Positions 1-8,005 of a stretch of DNA of 64,000 bases are shown in pieces (positions within the stretch are counted from its first letter, which is position 1; each line of letters opens with the position of its first letter). Where the stretch lies: the NCBI RefSeq assembly GCF_005048205.1, contig NZ_SUMF01000002.1, positions 372,001 to 436,000 of the forward strand. The letters run 5' to 3'. The position numbers and the translations under genes are program-made. The notes beneath the pieces were generated by a model. That model was not told where the DNA came from. It made no database searches and saw nothing but the letters and a program-made list of their open reading frames with translations. Source of the stretch: Chitiniphilus eburneus. Lineage in GTDB: Bacteria > Pseudomonadota > Gammaproteobacteria > Burkholderiales > Chitinibacteraceae.

Positions 1-586
1 AGCCGTCGTTGACCGGGTGCAGGTACTTGTTGGAGTGCCACGAAGCAGCCAGCGGGCCGGTTTCGGCTTCGCCGTCACCCACCACGGCCAGGACGACCTG
101 GTCGGGGTTGTCGAATGCCGCGCCGAAGGCGTGGGACACTGCATAGCCCAGCTCACCGCCTTCGTGCATCGAACCCGGGGTTTCCGGGGCGACGTGCGAC
201 GGAATGCCGCGCGGGAAAGAGAATTGCTTGAACAGACGCTGCATGCCGGCGGCGGAGCGATCGATGCTCGGGTAGAACTCCTCGTAGGAGCCTTCCAGCC
301 AAGCATTGGCAACCAGACCAGGACCACCATGGCCAGGGCCGGTGATGTAGATCATGTTCAGGTCGCGTTCTTTGATCAGGCGGTTGGCGTGAACATAGAT
401 GAAGTTCAGACCCGGCGTGGTCCCCCAGTGACCCAGCAGGCGCGGCTTCACGTGCTCACGCTTCAGGGCCTCTTTCAGGAGGGGGTTGTCCAGCAGATAG
501 ATCTGACCGACCGACAGATAATTCGCCGCCTGCCAATACTTGTGCATCTTTACAAGTAAGTCTTTGGTGAGCGTTTGTTGAGCCAC
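1..586 (-). CDS. xfp: Phosphoketolase, N-terminal part (gene cut by the window edge)
   Basis: Thiamine-diphosphate enzyme that cleaves xylulose-5-phosphate and/or fructose-6-phosphate with phosphate to give acetyl-phosphate plus glyceraldehyde-3-phosphate or erythrose-4-phosphate; cytosolic. The 195 visible codons translate to highly typical phosphoketolase sequence: [64 protein letters not shown] and the ThDP-domain [10 protein letters not shown] start it at GTG 586, preceded by GAGGTG at a good distance; a downstream ATG at 547 would remove the conserved N-terminal residues. Full-length members are about 790-800 residues, so roughly three quarters of the gene lies outside the window. Family assignment is firm; substrate preference cannot be read here. 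Confidence 0.95.
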   Translation of the reverse strand, partial: MAQQTLTKDLLVKMHKYWQAANYLSVGQIYLLDNPLLKEALKREHVKPRLLGHWGTTPGLNFIYVHANRLIKERDLNMIYITGPGHGGPGLVANAWLEGSYEEFYPSIDRSAAGMQRLFKQFSFPRGIPSHVAPETPGSMHEGGELGYAVSHAFGAAFDNPDQVVLAVVGDGEAETGPLAASWHSNKYLHPVNDG

Positions 587-804
587 GGAACACCTCGTTG
601 CTGTTGTGATGAAGATGGGCGGTGACCTGCCCCGTCGCATCGCAGTATAGGCTGCGGTGATATCCGCCTCCTGACGCAAGTCAAAGGCATCAGGATGCGT
701 GTGAGAGTGAGTAACTAAATCACTAAAGGTGATAACTAGGAGTCATGCAAGGAATACAACCTGACTCCGACACGGAGATGGAAGTTCCGGTAGCGACAAA
801 TGGA

Positions 805-827
805 AAGCCCGGCACAAGGCCGGGCTT
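805..827 (-). terminator. Intrinsic terminator of the gloA-antiporter unit
   Basis: A 9-bp perfect GC-rich stem (AAGCCCGGC/GCCGGGCTT, loop of 5) lies 23 bases past the antiporter stop codon. The run of T after it is only moderate on the minus strand. Confidence 0.65.
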
Positions 828-849
828 GGAAAAAGACGCCGTTACCGAC

Positions 850-2247
850 CTAGATGTGGAAGAAAACGACCGTTACCAGCAAGAACACCGGTAGCAGAAT
901 GGCCAGCGACCAGGCCATGTAGCCGAAGAAGCTCGGCATCTTCACCCCACGATCTTCCGCTACGGCCTTCACCATGAAGTTCGGCGCGTTGCCGATATAG
1001 CTCATCGCGCCCATGAAGACGGAACCCGCCGAAATCGCCAGCAGGGTGCTGGCCATCTCGCCCATCAGGTGCTGCGCATCGCCATGCGCCAGGTTGAAGA
1101 ACACCAGATAGGTCGGCGCATTGTCGAGAAACGCGGAAAGCAGGCCGGTCATCCAGAAGAACATCGTGTCCAGGGGCGTGCCGTCCGCCGCGAACACCAT
1201 CCGCACCAGCGGGGCGAGATGCCCGGCCTCGCCGGCGCGGAGAATCGCGATGGCGGGGGCCATGACGATGAAGATGGCCGAGAACAGCTTGCCCACTTCC
1301 AGAATCGGAAACCAGTTGAAATCGTTGCCCGCCCGAACCTGTCTGGGGGTCAGCCATAGCGATAGCAGGGCAATGCCGATCAGCAGGATGTCGCGTACCA
1401 GGTTCTGCAAAGCCAGCGTCGCCCCGGCGATCCGGAACGAGATGCCAGGCTGCCAGACCCCGGACATCACCACGGCGCCGATCACGGCGGCGATCAGGAT
1501 CAGATTGCGTTTGCCATACAGCTTCAGTGGCGTGTCCGGCGTCGGGTCACGGGGCAACACGCCTTCCTTGCGGAAGTAATGGCGATCAATGAAGAAAAAC
1601 AGCGTCAGCAGGATGGAAACGCAGAGCAGCACCGGCAACGCCATATGCTCCACGGTCCAGAAAAAGCCCACGCCTTTCAGGAAGCCGAGGAACAACGGTG
1701 GGTCACCGATGGGGGTCAGCCCACCGCCGATGTTGGCCACCAGGAAGATGAAGAAAACGACGACGTGCACATTGTGCTTGCGATTGTCGTTGGCCTTGAG
1801 CAGCGGTCGGATCAGCAGCATCGCGGCCCCGGTGGTGCCCATGATCGATGCCAGCACCGAGCCCAGCGCCAGGATGCCGGTGTTCAGGGCGGGCGAGCCA
1901 TGCAGGTTGCCCCAGACCAGGATGCCACCGGAAACGGTATACAGCGCGAACAGCAGCAGCAGGAAAGGGATGAATTCTTCGATCAGCGCATGCGCGACGA
2001 CCCCGCCTGCCGTAGCCGGGCCCAATAGCAGCGCGCAGGGGATCAGGAAAACCAGCGCCCAGAAGGCTGCCACCTTGCCGAAATGGCGGTGCCAGAAATG
2101 AGGGGCGAACAGCGGAAACAACGCAATCGACAACAGGATGCCGGCAAAGGGCAGTGCCCAGGTCAGCGAAAGCTGGCTGCCATCCAGCCCGGCCGCCGAG
2201 GCGGCCATGGGCAGGAACAGCAGTCCCAGTGGAACAAAGCGGTTCAT
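850..2247 (-). CDS. Sodium:proton antiporter / CitMHS_2-type transporter
   Basis: Inner-membrane ion transporter of 465 residues. It has a signal-like N-terminal segment (MNRFVPLGLLFLPMAASAAG) followed by about eleven further hydrophobic spans, with the conserved polar motifs GTTGAAMLLIRPLL, NIGGGLTPIGDPPLFLGFLKG and, near the C terminus, LSAFLDNAPTYLVFFN and SYIGNAPNFMVKA. These GDPP and DNAPT signatures are typical of the NhaD/ArsB ion-transporter superfamily, in the branch annotated sodium:proton antiporter or putative citrate transport. Start ATG 2247 is only 15 bases after the gloA stop, so the two genes are probably cotranscribed. The transported ion is an inference from the family. Confidence 0.85.
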   Translation of the reverse strand: MNRFVPLGLLFLPMAASAAGLDGSQLSLTWALPFAGILLSIALFPLFAPHFWHRHFGKVAAFWALVFLIPCALLLGPATAGGVVAHALIEEFIPFLLLLFALYTVSGGILVWGNLHGSPALNTGILALGSVLASIMGTTGAAMLLIRPLLKANDNRKHNVHVVVFFIFLVANIGGGLTPIGDPPLFLGFLKGVGFFWTVEHMALPVLLCVSILLTLFFFIDRHYFRKEGVLPRDPTPDTPLKLYGKRNLILIAAVIGAVVMSGVWQPGISFRIAGATLALQNLVRDILLIGIALLSLWLTPRQVRAGNDFNWFPILEVGKLFSAIFIVMAPAIAILRAGEAGHLAPLVRMVFAADGTPLDTMFFWMTGLLSAFLDNAPTYLVFFNLAHGDAQHLMGEMASTLLAISAGSVFMGAMSYIGNAPNFMVKAVAEDRGVKMPSFFGYMAWSLAILLPVFLLVTVVFFHI

Positions 2248-2262
2248 GGATGGCCCCGGTGG

Positions 2263-2652
2263 TTACTGCGTGCCTTTCTGGATGAACTCGATCTTGTAGC
2301 CGTCGGGATCCTCGACGAAAGCGATGATGGTGCTGCCGTGCTTCATCGGCCCCGCCTCACGGGTGACACGCCCGCCCTTGGCCCGAACCGCCTCACAGGC
2401 CGCATGGGCATCCGGCGTTTCCAGGGCGATGTGGCCGTAGGCATTGCCCAGGTCGTACTTGTCGGTATCCCAGTTATGGGTCAACTCGATCACGGCGGTA
2501 TCCTTTTCTTCGCCATAGCCCACGAAAGCCAGCGTGAAACGGCCTTCCGGGTAGTCCTGGCGACGCAGCACGCGCATGCCCAGCACTTCGGTGTAGAAAG
2601 CCAGCGAACGCTCCAGATCGCCGACGCGCAGCATGGTGTGAAGTAGGCGCAT
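2263..2652 (-). CDS. gloA: Lactoylglutathione lyase (glyoxalase I)
   Basis: Metalloenzyme converting the methylglyoxal-glutathione hemithioacetal to S-lactoylglutathione, the first step of methylglyoxal detoxification in the cytosol. The 129-residue protein begins [20 protein letters not shown] and contains YGHIALE and ends in GYKIEFIQ. These carry the His, Glu, His and Glu metal ligands of the bacterial Ni-type enzymes, and the length matches the family (about 130-140). The ATG at 2652 is preceded by GGGAGA at 7 bases; the frame stays open further upstream, but those residues are not glyoxalase-like. It lies just upstream of the antiporter gene. Confidence 0.95.
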   Translation of the reverse strand: MRLLHTMLRVGDLERSLAFYTEVLGMRVLRRQDYPEGRFTLAFVGYGEEKDTAVIELTHNWDTDKYDLGNAYGHIALETPDAHAACEAVRAKGGRVTREAGPMKHGSTIIAFVEDPDGYKIEFIQKGTQ

Positions 2653-2754
2653 GAAAGGTCTCCCTCGAGTCAAAGGCGAAAGTCTAACACCCACCGGCGA
2701 CTCGTCCCGACGATGGTTCTCGCGGGCATCGCAGGAAAAATCGCGGCTTGGGGG

Positions 2755-2783
2755 TTGACAGTTTTCGGGGCTCATACAATAAT
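2755..2783 (+). promoter_or_regulatory. Sigma-70 promoter of tRNA-Lys(CUU)
   Basis: Perfect -35 TTGACA (2755-2760), 17-base spacer, -10 AATAAT (2778-2783), followed after 13 bases by the tRNA 5' end. Confidence 0.75.
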
Positions 2784-2796
2784 TCGCCCCTCTTTC

Positions 2797-2872
2797 GGGC
2801 TGTTAGCTCAGTTGGTAGAGCAGCGGACTCTTAATCCGTAGGTCGAGTGTTCGAGCCACTCACAGCCCACCA
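2797..2872 (+). tRNA. tRNA-Lys (anticodon CUU)
   Basis: Complete cloverleaf: 7-bp acceptor GGGCTGT/ACAGCCC, D stem GCTC/GAGC, anticodon stem GCGGA/TCCGT with loop CTCTTAA (anticodon CUU), T stem GAGTG/CACTC with loop TTCGAGC, and encoded CCA at 2870-2872. It has its own promoter and terminator and is followed 100 bases later by a second tRNA-Lys. Confidence 0.97.
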
Positions 2873-2880
2873 AGATAGGA

Positions 2881-2906
2881 AAAACCGGCCTTCCAGGCCG
2901 GTTTTT
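2881..2906 (+). terminator. Intrinsic terminator after tRNA-Lys(CUU)
   Basis: Stem AAAACCGGCC/GGCCGGTTTT, loop TTCCA, followed by T. It separates the two tRNA genes into independent units. Confidence 0.85.
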
Positions 2907-2931
2907 CATTGTAGTTGCGTCGAGGCTTGCC

Positions 2932-2960
2932 TTGACGCATGCCAAGGCCGTCGCTATATT
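2932..2960 (+). promoter_or_regulatory. Sigma-70 promoter of tRNA-Lys(UUU)
   Basis: -35 TTGACG (2932-2937), 17-base spacer, -10 TATATT (2955-2960), 12 bases before the tRNA. Confidence 0.75.
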
Positions 2961-2972
2961 CGCGGTCTTTCC

Positions 2973-3048
2973 GGGTCGTTAGCTCAGTTGGTAGAGCAGC
3001 GGACTTTTAATCCGTTGGTCGCAGGTTCGAGTCCCGCACGACCCACCA
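2973..3048 (+). tRNA. tRNA-Lys (anticodon UUU)
   Basis: Complete cloverleaf with acceptor GGGTCGT/ACGACCC, D stem GCTC/GAGC, anticodon stem GCGGA/TCCGT with loop CTTTTAA (anticodon UUU), and encoded CCA. The D arm and anticodon stem are identical to the preceding tRNA-Lys(CUU), while the acceptor and T stems differ. No second copy of its 3' end was seen downstream, so there is no sign that it served as an attachment site. Confidence 0.97.
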
Positions 3049-3066
3049 GGAATTGCTAGAAGAAAC

Positions 3067-3096
3067 AAGGGCCTGACGCATGTCAGGCCCTTTTTC
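3067..3096 (+). terminator. Intrinsic terminator after tRNA-Lys(UUU)
   Basis: Perfect 11-bp stem AAGGGCCTGAC/GTCAGGCCCTT with a 4-base loop and a T tract. Confidence 0.9.
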
Positions 3097-3105
3097 TTGG
3101 TCTGC

Positions 3106-3137
3106 TTTTTTCCGCAAATCTGGATTTTTTCCGCAAA
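3106..3137. repeat. 13-bp exact direct repeat (TTTTTTCCGCAAA x2)
   Basis: TTTTTTCCGCAAA occurs at 3106-3118 and 3125-3137, a 19-base period, just past the tRNA terminator. The rest of the gap to 3383 holds no gene I can support. Confidence 0.6.
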
Positions 3138-3383
3138 ACGTCCTCAGCGGGTGGGTTTCACCAGCTTCCAGGCGTGGTGTCGGCCACAGGTTCGCGTCAT
3201 AGCTTTATGTCCTGCAGATACTGACCATGTGGATGCCCCTCTGGTCTTCGACGTTGATAGCGGCTTTCGTGCACCGCTTTCGAAGTGGCCACGCTTTCCG
3301 CTGTCCACTCTGGTTGAGTCGTGACGCAACAACTGGCGGTACCGGCAAGCTTCCAACCCAACAGAGAGCAGGGTCGAGCGAGT

Positions 3384-4229
3384 TCAGGCCGCGCAATCTT
3401 TGTCGGGATCGGTGGCTACGATGATGACCAGCTTGCCAGCTTTATCGCCGAGTATCGACCGAAAATCCATATCCTTGGGATTATCGAATTTCAGGCGCAA
3501 ATCAGTACATATAAAATGGTTGATACGGGTCTGGTATGCTTCGATTTGTTTCGACGCCCTTTCGATGCCGGCATCCGCCAATCCAAGGATCAATACCACC
3601 CTGCTTCCGGCATCCATTGTTGAACGGGCCGTAATACCATCGCCAATCTCATAGGGCATGTCTTGATTGATCCGGGCAAGCTTTTCCCTCAGTACCGCCT
3701 TGGCCGCAGCGTCCAGTTCTCTTGCGCCTTCAGTCAATTCTACAAGATCAATTTCGGGCCCTTCGATACCGGCACACGAGTCAATCGAATTCAGTGTGTA
3801 TGAAAAAACCGGATTTTTTTGATTGTCAAAATAGGAAAAAGTAAACGCTACGCCACGAAGAAGAAGCTCCTTTGACTGGGTATTTGAGCAATACGAGATT
3901 CTGTGCGTTTCACCTATCTTTGCCTTCATTTCGGCCGCCGGTAAGTAATAGTTGCGGTCTTTTACCAAGGTATAGAGATGATCAATTCTCTTGCCGGGCC
4001 CGGCAACAAGCCTGTCCATTCTAACGTCATCGCCAATGGGTATTGGTAATTGTTCATTCGTCCCGTCGACATTGGCCCTGATCATTTCAATGGTCAATTC
4101 GTCTTGTGTTGCCATCTCACGCATTGCCGAGGATTGTTGAGTATCCGCCGTGATTTTTCCGCCCCAGGTACCGATCACGAAACACAGTCCGATGCCCCCG
4201 ACAATGGCTATAACGACGGCTTTGCTCAT
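3384..4229 (-). CDS. Unrecognised membrane-anchored protein with an internal duplication
   Basis: I do not recognise this 281-residue protein. Residues 4-21 form one hydrophobic segment, so it is probably exported and anchored by its N terminus. The rest looks like two copies of one unit. The first runs from about residue 52 (with PIPIGDDV) to 152, with cysteines at 114 and 152. The second runs from about 187 (with PYEIGDGI) to 279, with cysteines at 241 and 279. The Cys-Cys spacing is 38 in both, which suggests one disulfide per unit if periplasmic. The gene is visibly richer in A and T than its neighbours and sits alone between the tRNA-Lys genes and mgtA, which hints at acquisition. Start ATG 4229. 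No catalytic motif is seen. Confidence 0.75.
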   Translation of the reverse strand: MSKAVVIAIVGGIGLCFVIGTWGGKITADTQQSSAMREMATQDELTIEMIRANVDGTNEQLPIPIGDDVRMDRLVAGPGKRIDHLYTLVKDRNYYLPAAEMKAKIGETHRISYCSNTQSKELLLRGVAFTFSYFDNQKNPVFSYTLNSIDSCAGIEGPEIDLVELTEGARELDAAAKAVLREKLARINQDMPYEIGDGITARSTMDAGSRVVLILGLADAGIERASKQIEAYQTRINHFICTDLRLKFDNPKDMDFRSILGDKAGKLVIIVATDPDKDCAA

Positions 4230-4846
4230 CTTTACCCCTTGTTTTGATCTTTTCAGCCGGCTTAGGCCGATAGGGCAGTATTTGTACGGCCGGCGAAAAT
4301 GGCAAAAGCATTGATGCGTGCTTTACCGTGCATCAATTTTTCCACAATCCAGCAGCCGGTGCTTTACTTAGCCAGTACTTCCAATTCTACCGATGCCGTG
4401 AGGGTGTCATGGTCCAGCGAATGGGGTCGTGCCTTCACGGCCCCGAGGCTGGTCATCAATCATTGGTTTGAAATCCTGAACCCGAAGGGGACACCCCGGT
4501 ACCGGCCCTGCTGGCTTGGCACCGCATGATCGAGAGCGAGTCAGTACTTGCTCCCAAGGCGATTTGGCATTGCGTTATGCACTGATCTTGTTGGCCTGCG
4601 TTTGGCGTAGGGCCAACATGCCTTCGATGTATGCATCGACGGCCTTGCCTTGCTGCAATTCGGGATCGGTTTCAAAGAGCATGCCCAGCGGGTGGATTTT
4701 CCCCGTTTGCTGGGCCTGCCTTGCGCTCTTTGATCGTTGCAGTCATGTTTCCGGGTTAATCCTGCCGCACGCCCCAAGAATGTCTGGGGGCCGGCCCGGC
4801 AAAATGGGCACTGTTTCCCGCTGCCTGTCGATGCAATCAATTCGCG
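4230..4846. other. 617-base gap, no supported gene
   Basis: AT-richer than the neighbourhood. On the minus strand there is a possible decayed small ORF. An ATG at 4746 opens a frame that closes after 24 codons, while the adjacent frame gives a sensible-looking end (KIHPLGMLFETDPELQQG...) to a stop at 4575. A single frameshift would join them into about 55 residues. I cannot identify it and treat it as a possible gene remnant only. Confidence 0.3.
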
Positions 4847-7612
4847 TCACTGCCACCCATACCGCCGCGCATAGAAGCCTTTCATACCCTGGGTCAGGGC
4901 CATATAGGCTAGCAGGATGGCCGCCAGCCACGGGAAGTAGCTCCATGGCAGTGCTTGTAGCTTGAAGTAGTGCGCCAGCGGGCCCATTGGCAGGAAGATG
5001 CCGATGCTGGCGATGGTCAACCCCATGGCCAACAGTGGCCATGCCGCGCGGCTCTGGATGAAAGGCAGCTTGCGGGTGCGGATCATGTGCACCACCAGGG
5101 TTTGCGACAGCAGCCCTTCGATGAACCAGCCGGACTGGAACAGCGTCTGGTGCGCGGCCGAGTTCGCGTGGAACACGAAGAACATCAGCCCATAGGTGGC
5201 GATGTCGAAGATTGAGCTGATCGGGCCGAAGAAAACCATGAAGCGGCCGAGTTCGTCCGGGTTCCAACGTTGTGGGCGGGTCAGCGATTCGGGATCGACA
5301 TGGTCGAAAGGAATCGCGATCTGCGAGATATCGTAGAGCAGGTTCTGCACCAGCAGGTGCATCGGCAGCATCGGCAGGAACGGCAGGAAGGCACTGGCCA
5401 CCAGCACCGAGAACACGTTGCCGAAGTTGGAACTGGCGGTCATCTTGATGTACTTGAGCATGTTGGCGAAGGTTCTGCGTCCTTCGATCACTCCTGCTTC
5501 CAGCACCATCAGGCTCTTTTCCAGCAGGATGATGTCGGCCGCTTCCTTGGCGATATCCACCGCCGAATCGACCGAAATGCCGATGTCGGCGGCACGCAGG
5601 GCGGGCGCGTCGTTGATGCCGTCGCCCAGGAAGCCGACCACATGACCCCGGTCGCGCAGCACGCGTACCAGGCGCTCCTTCTGTACCGGCGACAGTTTTG
5701 CGAACACGGTGGTGGTTTCGGCCGCCGCCGCCAGGCGGGCGTCATCCATGGCCTCGGTATCGCTGCCCAGCAGCAACCCTTTCACTGGCAGCCCCACTTC
5801 CTTGCAGACCTTCAGCGTGACCAGTTCGTTGTCGCCGGTCAGCACCTTCACCTCCACGCCATGGGCGTGGAGTGCCCGCAGCGCGGGAGCGGTCGTTTCC
5901 TTGGGTGGGTCGAGAAAGGCGATATAGCCCACCAGTACCAGCTCGGCTTCGTCGCCGACACCGTAGCTATGGCGAACCGGCGGCAGCTCCCGGGTCGCAA
6001 CGGCGACGACGCGCAGGCCTTCCTGGTTCAACCCGGCGGTGATGGTACGGATCTGCGCCAGCAGTCCGGCGCTCAGGGGCTGGACCGAAGCGCCGTGCCG
6101 GACATGCGTACAGACCGCCAGCACTTCTTCCAGCGCACCCTTGCAGATCAGCAGGTGGTGTTCGTCGTGTTCGCTCACCACCACCGACATGCGGCGCCGT
6201 GCGAAGTCGAAGGGGATCTCGTCCACCTTGCGATAGTTGCCGGCGATATCCAGCGTCTTGTTCAGCTCCACATGCTCCAGCACCGCCACGTCCAGCAGAT
6301 TCTTCAGCCCGGTCTGGTGATAGCTGTTCAGGTAGGCCATCTCCAGCACGCCGTCCTCCACCGTGCCGAAAGCATCGGTATGGCGCTCCAGCACGATCCG
6401 GTCCTGGGTCAGCGTGCCGGTCTTGTCGGTACACAGGATGTCCATGGCGCCAAAGTTCTGGATGGCGTCCAGGCGCTTCACGATCACCTGCTTGCGGCTG
6501 AGCACCACTGCGCCCTTGGCCAGTGTCGAAGTGACGATCATGGGCAGCATCTCGGGGGTCAGCCCGACGGCGATGGAGAGCGCGAACAGTGCGGCCTCCA
6601 GCCAGTCGCCCTTGGTAAAGCCATTGATGAGCAGCACCAGCGGCGCCATCACCAGCATGAAGCGGATCAAGACCCAGCTCACCTTGTTCACTCCGGCCTG
6701 GAACTGGGTGGGGGTGCGGTCCTGTGCGGTCACTCGTTCGGCCAGTGCGCCGAAGTAGGTGTGGTTGCCGGTCGCGACGATGACGGCGGTGGCGGTGCCG
6801 CTGACGACGTTGGCGCCCATGAAGCACAGATTTTCCAGTGCCAGCGGGTGCGTCACGGACGGATCGTGCTGGGTGGCGAATTTTTCCACGGGCAATGATT
6901 CGCCGGTCAGTGCGGCCTGGCTGACGAACAGGTCCTTTGCCGCCAGCACGCGCAAATCGGCAGGGATCATGTCGCCTGCGGACAGCACTACGATGTCGCC
7001 CGGCACCAGTTGCTTGATGGCGATTTCGGTCTTGCGGGCGTCATGCGGGCGTGGCGGCATGTCGAAGCGGCGTTGCGTATCCGCCGGCACGGTCGCGTCC
7101 GACTCCCGCCGCAGCACGGTGGCGGTATTGCTCACCATTTCCTTGAGGCGGTCGGCGGCGCCGTTGGAGCGCTTTTCCTGCACGAAGCGCAGCAGCGTGG
7201 AAATCACCACCATGGCGCCGATCACCAGGGTGGCCGTGGCGTCCTCGGTCAGATAGGAAATGACGGCCAGCAACGTCAGCAGGACGTTGAACGGGTTGCG
7301 GTAGCACAGCCACAGGTGCGCCTGCCAGGACAGCGGCTGCTCCTGGACGACTTCGTTCGGGCCGAAGCGTTCGCGTTGGTTGTCGGCTTCCTGCTCGGTC
7401 AGACCCTGCTCGTGGCTACCCAGGCGGTCGAGCACGGCGTCGGCGGTCAGCAAGGACAGCGCGCGGACGCGTTCGGCCTGCTGGCGGGGCATTTCCTTGC
7501 CCACGGCGGCGCCGCGCAGGAAGTCCAGGATCGCCAGCTGGCGAAACTGACGGATGCTCAGACCCTTGTGCAGAAAGGCCAGCAGTGCCGGCTTCAGAAA
7601 ATCGAATTGCAT
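4847..7612 (-). CDS. mgtA: Magnesium-translocating P-type ATPase
   Basis: P3B-type ATPase importing Mg2+ across the inner membrane at the cost of ATP. The 921-residue protein has an N-terminal cytosolic region, TM1-2 (about 105-145), an actuator domain with TGES at 236-239, TM3-4 with LTPEMLP near 351-357, the phosphorylation site DKTGT at 396-400, the nucleotide domain with TGDN, the hinge GDGINDAPAL, and a C-terminal block of six helices. Length compares with about 900 in enterobacterial MgtA. I start it at ATG 7612 (MQFDFLKPAL), with GAGGAA just upstream; the frame continues upstream, but through leader sequence. A 350-base leader carries a small ORF and alternative hairpins, which suggests control by attenuation. 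Confidence 0.95.
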   Translation of the reverse strand: MQFDFLKPALLAFLHKGLSIRQFRQLAILDFLRGAAVGKEMPRQQAERVRALSLLTADAVLDRLGSHEQGLTEQEADNQRERFGPNEVVQEQPLSWQAHLWLCYRNPFNVLLTLLAVISYLTEDATATLVIGAMVVISTLLRFVQEKRSNGAADRLKEMVSNTATVLRRESDATVPADTQRRFDMPPRPHDARKTEIAIKQLVPGDIVVLSAGDMIPADLRVLAAKDLFVSQAALTGESLPVEKFATQHDPSVTHPLALENLCFMGANVVSGTATAVIVATGNHTYFGALAERVTAQDRTPTQFQAGVNKVSWVLIRFMLVMAPLVLLINGFTKGDWLEAALFALSIAVGLTPEMLPMIVTSTLAKGAVVLSRKQVIVKRLDAIQNFGAMDILCTDKTGTLTQDRIVLERHTDAFGTVEDGVLEMAYLNSYHQTGLKNLLDVAVLEHVELNKTLDIAGNYRKVDEIPFDFARRRMSVVVSEHDEHHLLICKGALEEVLAVCTHVRHGASVQPLSAGLLAQIRTITAGLNQEGLRVVAVATRELPPVRHSYGVGDEAELVLVGYIAFLDPPKETTAPALRALHAHGVEVKVLTGDNELVTLKVCKEVGLPVKGLLLGSDTEAMDDARLAAAAETTTVFAKLSPVQKERLVRVLRDRGHVVGFLGDGINDAPALRAADIGISVDSAVDIAKEAADIILLEKSLMVLEAGVIEGRRTFANMLKYIKMTASSNFGNVFSVLVASAFLPFLPMLPMHLLVQNLLYDISQIAIPFDHVDPESLTRPQRWNPDELGRFMVFFGPISSIFDIATYGLMFFVFHANSAAHQTLFQSGWFIEGLLSQTLVVHMIRTRKLPFIQSRAAWPLLAMGLTIASIGIFLPMGPLAHYFKLQALPWSYFPWLAAILLAYMALTQGMKGFYARRYGWQ

Positions 7613-7733
7613 GGTTCCTCCCCGCCGGGATGCGCAAAGGCGCCAGCCGGCCCAAGGATGATCGGACATAGGCCATCGGCGCGCGGCCGGGATCAGCCGG
7701 GCGTGCGACGCATGGCGAAGAAGTGCAGGTGGG

Positions 7734-7760
7734 AAAAGGGCCGAATCGGACGATTCAGCC
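7734..7760 (-). terminator. Terminator-like hairpin inside the mgtA leader
   Basis: Read on the minus strand: GGCTGAATC, loop GTCC, GATTCGGCC (9 bp including one G-U), followed by CTTTTCCC. It lies between the leader ORF and mgtA, so if it works it ends transcription before mgtA. Confidence 0.5.
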
Positions 7761-7769
7761 GATGCCACG

Positions 7770-7821
7770 CCTTGCCGGACGGCAAGGGCAGTGGCGGGAG
7801 TGCGCCGGGATGTCCTTGCCG
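7770..7821 (-). promoter_or_regulatory. Mutually exclusive stem segments in the mgtA leader
   Basis: Three 8-base blocks occur in order on the transcript: CGGCAAGG (7821-7814), CCTTGCCG (7787-7780) and CGGCAAGG (7777-7770). The middle block can pair with either outer one, but not both at once. The first begins on the base after the stop codon of the leader ORF, and the last ends 9 bases before the terminator-like stem. This is the classical layout of an attenuator. Confidence 0.5.
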
Positions 7822-7875
7822 TCAGCGGTCGGTTCGAGGCCGACTGCCTGAGCTGCTGTCCACGGGGGACTCCAT
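7822..7875 (-). CDS. Possible 17-residue mgtA leader peptide
   Basis: ATG 7875 to TGA 7822 encodes MESPVDSSSGSRPRTDR. Enterobacterial mgtA is preceded by a 17-codon regulatory ORF (mgtL) whose translation senses proline and magnesium status. This ORF has the same length but no clear sequence identity beyond the first two residues. Its stop codon abuts the first of three alternative pairing blocks, so a ribosome finishing or stalling here would mask that block. Against it: no good ribosome binding site precedes the ATG, and a 17-codon ORF can arise by chance. Confidence 0.35.
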   Translation of the reverse strand: MESPVDSSSGSRPRTDR

Positions 7876-7960
7876 TTGATGAGAAGCGGCAAAACTACGC
7901 CGCCGAGGGGCGGGCGTCCAATTAAGCTTGCTTAACGATTGGGCCATATCGGCCGCAAGG

Positions 7961-7986
7961 AAAAAGCCAGTCGCGACGACTGGCTC
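7961..7986 (-). terminator. Intrinsic terminator of the hpf unit
   Basis: Read on the minus strand: AGCCAGTCG, loop TCG, CGACTGGCT, then TTTTCC, 21 bases after the hpf stop codon. Confidence 0.8.
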
Positions 7987-8005
7987 TTTTTTTGCGGCTG
8001 CGAAC

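Noticed and set aside
2973-4229. tRNA-Lys as the attachment site of an integrated island.
   Set aside because: No second copy of the tRNA 3' end was found downstream and no integrase gene is present. Only base composition supports the idea.
4575-4746. A small gene on the minus strand before mgtA.
   Set aside because: It needs one frameshift to be read through and has no recognisable family; kept only as a remark on the gap.
7613-7990. An M-box (Mg2+) riboswitch upstream of mgtA.
   Set aside because: I could not find the M-box core; the visible structure is better explained by ORF-linked alternative stems.
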